The translations under genes and the position numbers were made by a program. Below are positions 1 through 12,100 of a stretch of DNA of 64,000 nucleotides, piece by piece. Source of the stretch: Caprella mutica. Taxonomy: Eukaryota > Arthropoda > Malacostraca > Amphipoda > Caprellidae. The stretch spans positions 186,994 through 250,993 of the forward strand of contig CANNZV010000422.1 in assembly GCA_947561585.1 (NCBI GenBank), in the 5' to 3' direction. A model generated the notes under the pieces. The model was not told the DNA's origin. It was given only the letters and a program-made list of their open reading frames with translations, and ran no database searches. Within the stretch, counting starts at the first letter, position 1; every line of letters starts with the position of its first letter.

Positions 1-152
1 GTACACGTTACTGACACACATGGAGACATTTCTCTCAACTGAGTGGTGGTTAGAACTGCACTCTTCAACACAGACGCCATTTTGGAGGAAGAATCCGTGG
101 AAGCATCCTAAGCAGGCTGACATGGAGCACATGGAGCAGTTAGAGCTGCAAT
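1..152 (-). CDS. FRAS1: FRAS1-like visible exon 21: furin-like repeat 14 (runs to the window edge)
   Basis: Acceptor tctttaatag. Encodes DCSSNCSMCSMSACLGC, HGFFLQNGVCVEEC and further residues. The donor is uncertain: gtcagt at about base 14-19 is possible, or the exon continues past base 1. It enters in phase 1, as the donor of exon 20 requires. Confidence 0.78.
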
Positions 153-3100
153 CTATTAAAGAAAACATTAATTAGTTAATCATCACTCTTTTAATAAATT
201 AATATCTTGCTTTATCCGCTTCTTTTTGTAGTTAAATTATAATTATTAGGGTCAGTTCCAAGTTATTGGACTAATTCATATTAATCATCTCACAGAGATT
301 AAAATTTTTGAAATCACATTACCCTGACACTGGTGCTCCCAAAGGTTGGTGTGTGTCCCCAGTGGGCACTGAGAGAGACACTGGTCCTTATAGAGAACGT
401 AAGGGGGCTCACAGGAGCTACACCGCCCCCCATTGGAGCAAGAAAGACACCCAGGGGTGGAGCAGGGTTCACATTGGTGGGTGGGGGAGAGGTAGTGACC
501 TGCAAAATGGTTTATTGAAAGTAAAAAAATGTATGAATATATTTACAATTGAAATTTAAAAAAAAAGAGATAATTTTTTGAATTCCTCAAACAAGGTCTA
601 ATATTATTAGAAATTTTTGAAAAATTCAATGAATGTCTACAAAAAACTTCAATTTTATTCAAATGTAATGAATTTTTCTGAGCAAATTTCAATATTACTT
701 TGAAATATGTATTATTTTTCAAAATTTATTTATCTAACACATTGGTACAAAGGTATAACATACGTGCGGAGCAGCTCTGTACACACGCGCCCTTCTCCCT
801 CACAAAGCCTTCCTCACACTGCAAACACTCGTGAGGAAGGGGACCTATGCAGCCTCTGCATGAGTGATGGCATGTAAGGCACTCACCACCTGAAGGAGAG
901 GGACATTAGTGATGAGGAACACTAGTGATGAGGAACATTAGTGATGAGGAACACTAGTGATGAGGAACATTAGTGAAGAGGAACATTAGTGAAGAGGAAC
1001 ACTAGTGATGAGGAACACTAGTGATGAGGAACACTAGTGATGAGGAACATTAGTGATGAGGAACACTAGTGATGAGGAACACTAGTGATGAGGAACATTA
1101 GTGATGAGGAACACTAGTGATGAGGAACACTAGTGATGAGGAACATTAGTGATGAGGAACATTAGTGATGAGGAACATTAGTGTTGAGGAACACTAGTGT
1201 TGAGGAACACTAGTGTTGACGAACACTAGTGTTGACGAACACTAGTGTTGACGAACACTAGTGTAGAGGAACACTAGTGTTGAGGAACATTAGTGATGAG
1301 GAACACTAGTGTTGAGGAACACTAGTGTTGAGGAGCATTTTTTTTGTTTGTTAGTTTACTAATTTCATATTTAAGACACTTTACTAATTGACCGCAAGTA
1401 AACTTGACATAAAAATTGTAATGTTTATAGATATTTTAAAATTGGTCTGGGTACACGATGACAAATTTGTACGATTGATAGGAAACTAGAAAACTGTGAT
1501 TTGTGAAATGAACATCATGCGGAGACTTTTTTCTTTGATAGTACAAATATAGTGATGATGAAGTCGCCTATAGCAACCAACATTTTCCGGCCACTTACTA
1601 TAACCTAGCTATCAGCAATTACCGGAATATTCCGGATATGACGACCAAATGATTCAAGTACTTTCTTGTCAGATTTCATAATCTCTTACTATAACAATAT
1701 CTTGCCGTGTAATACGACCTAGACAGGCGTGGTCGTAATTACCGGAGTGTACATCTGCTCACCTTGTTTTTCTAGCCCGGGAGAAGGGAAATGTGTCCCA
1801 ATAGGACAAGTCTGGACACATTGTCCGTGTAGAATGTATCTAGAGGAGAGAAGAAAAAACAGCAATTTATTTACCAGCGGTATGAGGTCAGTTACGAGTT
1901 GGCGGACAGTATCACATTTTCGATCATATAGACGTTACACAAACGGACTAATGCAGAAACACGTAGAATTAAATATAATTTGTGTATATTACTGTAGACA
2001 ACATAAAGAAAGTTATTTTTTTATATTAATAAGTTTATTATTTATAAAGAAAGTTAATATTTTTTTATTAGCTAATTATAAATAAAATTACTTTTTTATT
2101 CATTTTTTTATTTATAATGTTATTGGTTATAAATAAGATGAATATTTTTTTATTTATTAGTTTATTTTAGGTACCTGCCAGAGTAGCACTGAGTGCATCC
2201 ATTGTCATCGCAAGAACTGCAGTGTGGGGGGCACGGGATGCAACCACTGGGATGCAGTCGAGTACCTGGGATGCACTGGGTGGAGGAGCAGGTGCCCTGG
2301 AGGAGAGAGAGGGGGTTAAACCTTCAGGAGGATGCAAGGGAGAGAAAGTATTGCCACGAAGATTTTGAATGGTATAGATAATTGTGATTTTTTTTACAAT
2401 TTTTTTTATAAAAAATAATAAATACCCAAAACTAATCTATATATACTATAATATTCTATTTAATACATTAAATTATACATATTAATGGAATATATACCAT
2501 TAAGAGAATATCAAACTGATTAAATGAACTTTTATTTCTATTCTCTAAAAAATATAGTACCTAGTTAGCTAATTTTTTTTACTATCAATTTGTTAAATAG
2601 AAAATGATATAATTATGTAAGTACCTGTTTGGTTAACACCTTTCCCTGGGAGCACTCAGTGCATCCACTACTGGAGCCATGGGAGCACTGTGAGCATGAG
2701 TCGTGACAGGGGGCACACACCTCCCTGGAGGAGTTGAAGTACCCGGGGGAGCAGGTGGGGGTGCAGAGGGGGCCCTCAGGGGTGAGTCCTGACTCCTTGC
2801 ATTCCAGACACAGGGACTCTTGTGACTCAGAGTCTGGGTTGAGGATGCAGGCTGAGCAGGATGCGTCACAAGCTATGGGATGCAGAAAAGATATGGGATG
2901 CGTAAGTGAAACGGATGCAGTAGAGAGGAATCTTAAATCACTATTTAACAATTAGACAGTGAAGTTGAAAAACAACATCCTTTTTTAGCATATCTTATGG
3001 TAGTTACTTTAAGCGACAGTTTTACCTACCTCATTATTAGATTTATTTCGTTCATTTAAATAAGTAAGTTATACAAATATTATAAGATTTTCATTTAAAT

Positions 3101-6100
3101 TTTCCTTTAATAATTATCTGAAAATTGTTTACCTGTTAAAGAAAACTTACAAAGTTTAATTCCCCAACTAACTAAATAATGTATCGTTACAACGGACGCT
3201 GACCGTTACAACGAATGTTTTTCCGGTACATGTACTGGGCGTTCAAGAGCTTTACCTGTATTGTTACAACATTGCCAATACTGTTACAACATTCCCAATA
3301 CTGTTACAACATTGCCAATACTGTTACAACTTTGCCAATACTGTTACAACATTGGCAATATAACTACTTTTACATAAAGACTTTAATTATCCTTTTCATT
3401 TATCCCTGAGCATCTTAACCCGTCTCACCCCGACAGGTTAGGTCCCCAGTGAGGTAGTAGCCATCACGACACTTGGTGAGGCAGGACGCTTCCTCAGGAC
3501 TCCGTCTGTAGAAGGTGAAGAGTGGGGGGCACGAGAGGCAATGGGTGGGGGAGGGGCCTGAACAGGAGGAGCAGCGAGCATCACAGGCTGCGGGAGGAGG
3601 GGGGGGGGGGATTAGTCATCGTTATTTTCAAGGTATCTTGGTTATTTTTGAGTAACTGAAATAATCAGTAACTAGAGTGCTATAATGATTCACTGTTTCA
3701 ACTAAAATTGAATAGGTTAGTAAATAGAAAATTGAAATTAAAGTAAATTAAATTGGTTTAATAGATTAAAATAGATAAGTAGCTAATTTAAATTGGATAA
3801 ATAAATTAAAATAGAGAAAAAGGTTGAAAAAGAAAAATAAAAAAAATTTAAAAATTGATCAAATAAATTCAAATAGAAAATTAAAATTGATAAATCTATT
3901 AAAATGGAAAAGTAAATCAAAATTGATGAGTAACTATATGTAGAATTTAATATCTCAAGAAATTATACTATTATTTATATTTATTGATAGAATAAATTTC
4001 CCGACAGTTTGAATTAAATTTATTGATATCAGCTTTCAGACGAAATAATGTACTGCTCACAATAGCAGTTGTTTCCATCTTTGTAGAAAGTATCGTCACA
4101 CTCAGCAACACATTTTCCCTCCTGCAGCAGGTAGTCAGGAGAGCAGTGCGTGCAGTAGGCACCTGCCTTCTGCAAACAGTGCCTGATACCTGCAAATGAA
4201 ATGCATTGCAGGTAGGTACTATCATTCAAAGTATATTTTAAAAGTTAAACTTGTGAAAATAAATATAAATTGAATTTAAAATATTCATTAATGATTTAGT
4301 GAAATACTTTTTTCTACTATTTTATAACAGAATATTTATAAATAATCTATTAATATCAACTTTTTTTCATAATTTTCTTAAAATATATTTATTTTAAAAT
4401 AGTTTACATATAGCTAGGGTAAGTTTCTAATTATCGGTCAGTTCAACATTTTCGGACACGTAAGAAAAAAATATATGATAATTATTATTTAACTTTAATT
4501 GGTATCCATGATACCTATCAATTAAAAGTAAATAATAATTATTATATATTTTTTTATTACGTGTCCGAAAATGTGAAACTGACCGATAATTAGAAACTTA
4601 CCCTAACTAAACGATTTTTTTTAAATATCTAATTAATTTTTTTTTCATGTTTAACATACCTCTGCAGAATGCCCCGTCCACCTCGAAGTTCTTAGGGCAT
4701 GACTCCACACACTCCCCCATCCACTCCTTTTCTTCCACCACCAGAAAATCCGTTGAAGAACAGGAAGTGCAGCTAATCAGGAATGAAAACTTATTAAAAA
4801 TAAAATATATATCTATAAAAAAAACATAAATAAAAACTTATAAATACAATGAATGGTAATTAAAGCGCCTTGGTAATAAGGGATTAGGGTAAGTTTTGAG
4901 TTATTGGACTGTTCCTTATTTTCGATGATATATAAACAATATATATGTAATAATTAAAATTATCTTATGTGATCGAATATGTGGAACCGTCTAGTAACTC
5001 GTAACTCACCCTACAAATATTTCTACTATAATAAAAATAATTTTACATTGGTTTTCTTATTTTATAATATATATATCGATTTTTAGAACACAGATTGTGA
5101 ATAATAAATAAAAATTAATTAGTAGAGATTTAAAATCTACACAACCAACGGTCATATCACTGACGTCAAATAAATTAAGTACAAGGGACTGGAAGAGGCA
5201 GTCAGAAAGGAAAGTGGCTCCATGAACAAAGTCATGGAAAACAATGCTCATGGATGCAGAAAAGCTACTTAACACCCCACCTTTGTTCACTTCCACCACT
5301 ACACTCCTTGCACCCCCTGTAACACGGTGCACAGTTTCCCCCCATTTCAGTGAGGTAGGAGCCTGGAGGGCATGATGCGTGGCATGAGCCTTTGTAGAGG
5401 TGGAGGTGTGGGGGGCAAGTGAGACAGGAGGAGATACTCCCCCCATTGCACGATTGACACAGGGGGTGACATTCTGGGGGAGATAAAGTAATTAGATCAT
5501 GCATAGAAAATGAAGACATAAATTGTAAAAAATATATATATAAAATAAATCATGCAGCTATTTTATTATTTTACATTCTATTCAATCTTATTTATATATT
5601 TAAATTAATTTTAAAAAAATTCTCATTTTACAAGATACTCTATTATTTAAGTTTAAAAATATCGAATTGAAAAATAACTTAAATTCCGGTAATTTTTCAC
5701 TACTGTTTCACATACCAGAGCATTTGTTGTCGTGGAGGTAGTACCCCAATTGGCAGCTATCCACACACAGGCCCTTCTGAACGAAGTGGTCAGACTGACA
5801 GGACACACAGGTACCCTGGGGGCTACAGGCCTCGCAAGAGTCGGGGCAAGGGATGCATTTACCCGCCCTGAAACAAGAGGGAAACGTTAGCAAAAGGAAA
5901 AAAGTATTATTGACAATTTAAAAGAAAGCTTGTGACAAAAATACAGAAATTATATTAAGATTCATAAATAAAACCTATAAATAGGAGAGAAATCGCAGGT
6001 GTGTAGATGATTATACTTGAAATAATATTACGACTAACAACATTTATATGATTAGTTGGTATGGTGAGTTATGAATTATTGGTCAGTTCCACATCTTCGG

Positions 6101-9100
6101 TCATATAAGAAAAAACATTATAAATATTATTATTCAATTTAATTGGTATCAATGATACCTGCATGTATCAAAGATTCCAATAAAAACTAAATAATTATTA
6201 TCTTATCGTTTTTCTTATATGACCGAAAATGTGAAATGGACTGATAATTCATAACTCCCCTTATCATTTCTAACTTACGACTGAGAGTATCCCTGAGGGC
6301 ACGTTTCGACACACTGCAGTCCCAAAAGGAGTCTCCGTGCGCCCTTTAGGGGAGAGCAAGCGTCACACTGGTAGTCATTGGCGCCATGGCAAGTGGCGCA
6401 CTCTGTGGCGCATGGTTCACACTCGTTAACGAGGGACGCGAAGAAACCCACAGGACATGAACTGACACACTCGCCAGCTGAGAGGAAGGTGCTGGGGGGA
6501 CAACTGGGGGGAGGGTGGGGGATGGTTAGAAACCTACTTTTAAATTAAAGGTCCTCTCCAGGCTCCGGGACAAAAATGAATTTTTAAAATAATATTATAG
6601 AACTAAGGTCTACGATCATTATTCTGCAAACTGCATACAATTCGGTTCAGTATATATTTTATAATTTGTTTTTAAAGTTTTTTAATACTTTGTGAGCAAC
6701 AATTGAGCGAATCACTAATCTGATGCTCAAGAAGAAGATTGTACACTCTTTGTTTTGATTACAAATTTGAATTTTATAAACAAACCATGCGTTTTCGGCC
6801 TTTATTTAAATTATTTTAGATATTAATTGTTTCCTAGAGTATATAAACGTTTCTATTATAAGTTCATTCAATTTTATACCTTTACACGAATATTAAATGG
6901 ATTTATTAAACCTAATACCTAGTTGACAATCAAAACAAATGGTGTACATTCTTTTTCTTCAGGCTAAAAATTTCTTAAATTAGTAAGTCGGAAGTAAAAT
7001 AGGTTTTGTAGAGTTTTGATTATAAAAATCTTTAAAAGCATATAAAATTAAAAATATGCTACCAAATTCGATGCAGTTTGCAGAAAAATGATAAGAAACA
7101 TTAGCCTCGTTGAATAAAGCAATAAAAATATTTGCTTGGAGGGGACGTTTAAGAGATGATTGCAGTTGCTATCACCTTATGAGTTACATACTAAATTGAA
7201 TAGATTGATTTATTACATAGTACAGTGGTACATGGTTATCTAGTACAGTGGTACATGGTGTAGTTACCTAGTGCAGTGGTACATGGTGTAGTTACCTAGT
7301 GCAGTGGTACATGGTTATCTAGTACAGTGGTACATCGTGTAGTTACCTAGTGCAGTGGTACATGGTTATCTAGTACAGTGGTACATGGTGTAGTTACCTA
7401 GTGCAGTGGTACATGGTGTAGTTACCTAGTGCAGTGGTACATGGTGTAGTTACCGAGTGCAGTGGTACATGGTGTAGTTACCTAGTGCAGTGGTACATGG
7501 TGTAGTTACCTAGTGCAGTGGTACATGGTGTAGTTACCTAGTGCAGTGGTACATGGTGTAGTTACCTAGTGCAGTGGTACATGGTGTAGTTACCTAGTGC
7601 AGTGGTACATGGTGTAGTTACCTAGTGCAGTGGTACATGGTGTAGTTACCTAGTGCAGTGGTACATGGTGTAGTTACCTAGTGCAGTGGTACATGGTCTG
7701 CTCATTGCAGTCTTCACAGGAAGGGTGGCAGCTGACACATCGCTCCTCCCTTTGGAAGAAACCTCCACCACACACCTCAACACAAAACCCCTCCTGGAGG
7801 AGGTAACCAGCCTCACAGGCGGTGCAGGGGGATCCGCCTCCGTGAGACTGGGTGGGGGCACTCAATGAACGAAGTCTATTCATCGGGAGAACAGATAGGG
7901 GGAAGGCATCCACCAGATAAGGTGGGGGATCGCAGGCTACACAGTGGGGAGAGCAAGTGACGGGCACGCATGGGGGGCAGCAGGTGGAGTTGTCCCTTCC
8001 CCCAGTGGGTGTTAGGGGTGTGTACCCTGACTGGCAGGCTGGACACTCTGGGGTGTAGCAAGTTATGGCCCCCTCTTCACAGGAACAAAGTCTGCAGCCA
8101 ACACCCCACACTTCTCCACTCTGAAAAAAGGGGCATAAAAAAACATCATCTAGGATAATTTCTCTGAGAAAGAATAGAAGTCAATGAGTTTTCATGCTAA
8201 AAAGAAATCAATGACAGTTTTGGAATAATCGGAGGACTTCTATCCATGTGATGAGAATACATTAGCCATTTTTCTATCACTTGTTTTTATCACAGTTCAA
8301 AACGGAAAATATACTATTACTATGTTATTAGAAATATTTAAGGATTCTAAGACTTTTGTTTTAACATAGAATCTCATAGACTTCTATTCTATTGAAATTT
8401 ACGAAAAAAATCATAAAATAAAATCGACATTTCTTCAAAAACTAAAGTGAAAACCGAAAAAGTTACACGAATAAAACGTTTTTTTAGTTGTTATCCATGA
8501 TACCTGCAGGTATCATGGATAACAACTAAAATAAATTATCTTCATATCGTTTTTTTCTTATATTCTCGTAGAAAAGTAGGAGGAGCTTAGCAAAATGTCT
8601 GGTGGAAAGACTTAAAAAACCCTGCGTGTGTACGGTCCTTTACAGTTAAAAATCCCATCTAACCTGTTTCAGTTCCCCATTGTAGATGCAGAGTCCTGTG
8701 TCCCTTTGGCAGTCGGGACAACATCGTCCCTCTGCCTCGTCCACCAGCACTTGTCCGTGTCCACACACTAGAGAGGGACACTGGACAGGTGAGCAAGACA
8801 CTTTGCCCTGGACACACTCGCACACCTGGAAGAGTTAATTAGTATCTTAGGGTAAGTAATGAGTTATTAAACAGTTATGTAAGAATATATATATATAATA
8901 ATCATTGGTTAGCTTTTACCAGAGAGTTATGATACAGTAAACTAGAGAGAGGTAGTGTTGCAGCGATTGCAGGACGCTGAAAACCTTATTTTGTTTCAGT
9001 TATATATCATTACTTCATTGAAATGACGCCAGATTGCCGGTTAAGTGACCCCAAAATAAGGAATTACCGTCCTGCAAGACGCGATATAATCTTGGCCACT

Positions 9101-12100
9101 GGCTCACCACTTGGCTTTTACATTAATTTGTATCCAATATAAATGCAATTGCATGTATAATGGATACAAATTTCAATATAATTTATTGTTTTTTTTTCTT
9201 GAAAACGTTCAAATATGCAATAACTCGTAAGTTGGTTTAAAATGCACCATATAAGAATATCTGAAGATATACTTTGTAAACATTTTTACTTCTTTTTAAT
9301 AAAGAGTAAACGTCAAATAAAAAGTATAATTAAACATGACATCTTCAGGATAAAGGTACATTTTGCATGCAGCGATTGTTGCGATCATCGCTGAGCGACG
9401 ATTGCAAAGCAATAACAATACATTGAAATAGTATAGTAATCGCTCGTTGCAAAACAGCCTGATAGGAATAGCATTGAGCTAGCCAGTGTTCAGCGATAAT
9501 CGCTAAGCGATGATCGCAACAATCGCTGCATGCAAGACGTACCATTAGATCTCAAGTTACTAAGGCCCCCTTCACACTTGCGTTTCTCAACGCCATGTGA
9601 AAAAAAAGCTCATTGAAAAAAATTATAGCTACAATTGTCTCAAACGGAAAAAATGATAAAAACGCAAGTGTGAACGGTTTCGTTAAAAGCAATTTTAGCT
9701 AAAATTTTGGCAATTAGCTTTTTTTCACGAGGCGTTTAGAAAAGCAAGGACGCAGGGGCCTAAACATGGTCACTGTAAAGAGCTAGAGTTACCTCGGGAC
9801 AGTTGTCAGATATCCATAGAGAGCCATGGGGTTTCCTAGTACCATCGGACAGAGAACACCAACCTTGTAAATTAAACAGAAGTTAGGGCTAAAATACATA
9901 TATTATAATTAGATTATAATATAGTTATTTCTTAGCTAAATTATAATTCATGCAATAGTTCTAAGGAAAATAAGGGGCTCTGTAATTCATCTTAGAGGAT
10001 CGGATTCCCTTTAAGAAAAATATTATAGCTGTCAAACCTCTCAATTTATTTAGCTAATTTTCTATAAAGTATCAGTATTCAATAATAATAAAATAATATA
10101 AATAATAATAATAAAAATATTTTAACAGAAAAATAACATCTTTTTAAACGAAAAATATCTTAAAAAATCCATCGTTTTTATTCCTATAGGCATTTTTAAT
10201 TTTCTTCAATACATTTTTTAGGATTAGAGACAAAGTGTAATATATTATAAAAAAAAATATATATCCATAGTAAATTAATGACAATTTTGATGGCACAACT
10301 GACCTTCTTTTGCCCTGCATTTCTGACAGCATTCTCCGTCAGTCCTGACAGGCTCCTCGTCAGGCTGACAGGTCAGTCTGGGGCAATGAGTCTGGTGACA
10401 CTCCACTCTACCAGCCTGACACACACATTGAGTACAACTGTCAGGCTTGAACGATTGGCCAGACTGGAACAGAAGAAAAAACTTTCAAAAAGAGTTTTCT
10501 TATTTAATGATTAGCTATGTGAATATTTTAGAGACAAAATGTACATATTTTATAAATTTATAATTAATTTTCATCAGACTTTAAATGAACTTTGAACGCA
10601 TCAATAAAAAATAAATGACTAAATTGTTTCTGACCTTATAGACCCTGTTTTGGTGTAAGCAAGGGTTGCCCAAACACTCGGGGCAACAGGCCGAGTCCAG
10701 AGTTGGGTTGAGCTCCAGCGTGTGATTAGCGGGACAGGCGAGTCTGGGGCACTCCGCTAAATAGCACTGCGTCACACCCCCCACACACTGACACTTGGTA
10801 CATGATACGGGCTGCCACACGGTACCGTCCGGGACTGAAACCGTAGGGGCGACTGAACAGGTTTCTGAAAACAGGTCTTAATTAACCTTAATGTTATTAG
10901 AATGATATCAAAACTGTCATCAAATACTACAATAAATCAATAAACTGATATTACTAAATAACCATCTAACAAAAAAATATACTAAAGAAGTTTTTTTTAT
11001 TTGTCAAATAGGGCAGATTCGAATTACCGAACGTTTTTACATTTTCGATCATATAATAAATATAAATAAAAATTTTTATTACAAATGGTATCCAAAATAC
11101 CTGCAGGTATCATGGATACCAATAAAATAAATGTATTTCTTATATGATCGAAAATGTGGAAACGTACGATAACTCGGATCTTGCCCTATCCTATGTCCAT
11201 TCATTTCAATAACTATCCAAACAAAAGGTGATATTTTAAGTATTTAGGTCCCCTTCACACTTGCGTTTCTCAACGCCGCCTTTAAAAAAATGCTCATGGC
11301 AAAAAGTTCAGCTACAAATGATTTTAACGGAGCCTTTCACACTTGCGTTTTTTTACCAGCATTTTTTCTAACGCAAGTGTGCAGGGCTACGTTAAAATCA
11401 ATTGTAGCTGAACTTTTTGCCATGAGCATATTTTTAAAGGCGGCGTTGAGAAACGCAAGAGTGAAGGGGACCTTAAGAGTGGTCTCATATGACCCACGAA
11501 GTATGAAATTAAATTTACATGACGTGGCTGTACCTGAACTCTCACTGATACACGAAGGACAACATTGTCCGAGAGGTGTGATTAGTTTCTGTCCGGGTGG
11601 ACAATAGGTGGGGCTATGGGCACAGGATGGTGCCCCGCAGGACACGGACCCGTCGATACACCGACACTCCTCACATAGAGAATTTGGGGATCCGGGGGAG
11701 GGGGACCCAGGGGTCCAAACTTCACCATGCTGGAAAAAAATTAATTATAAAACGTAATTTCTAGTAGAAAAAAATACTACGGTGAACACTCATATACCGA
11801 ACGACGCAGTTATTGTACTACGTTTATATAAATTTATATCATCAACTTAGTATAAATCTAGTGATACAATTTGCGAGCATTTTAATCTTAATGAAAATAT
11901 ATGGGTACGTCACAAATTATTGGTCAGCTTCACATCTTCGTCATTTAAGAAAAAACAATATTAATAATTATTTTAATATATTTTATCGTTTTTCTTATAT
12001 GACCGAAGATATGTAACCAGACCGATAATTCGTAACTTACCCTATGAAGTGTTGGTAAAGTGTATGTGTTTATTATCAAAGTTAATACTCCCTTTCTCAC

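Noticed and set aside
1729..2085. Plus-strand frame with cysteine-rich start (CSPCFSSPGEGKC)
   Set aside because: It is the antisense of visible exon 18, which fits the minus-strand gene exactly in phase and domain.
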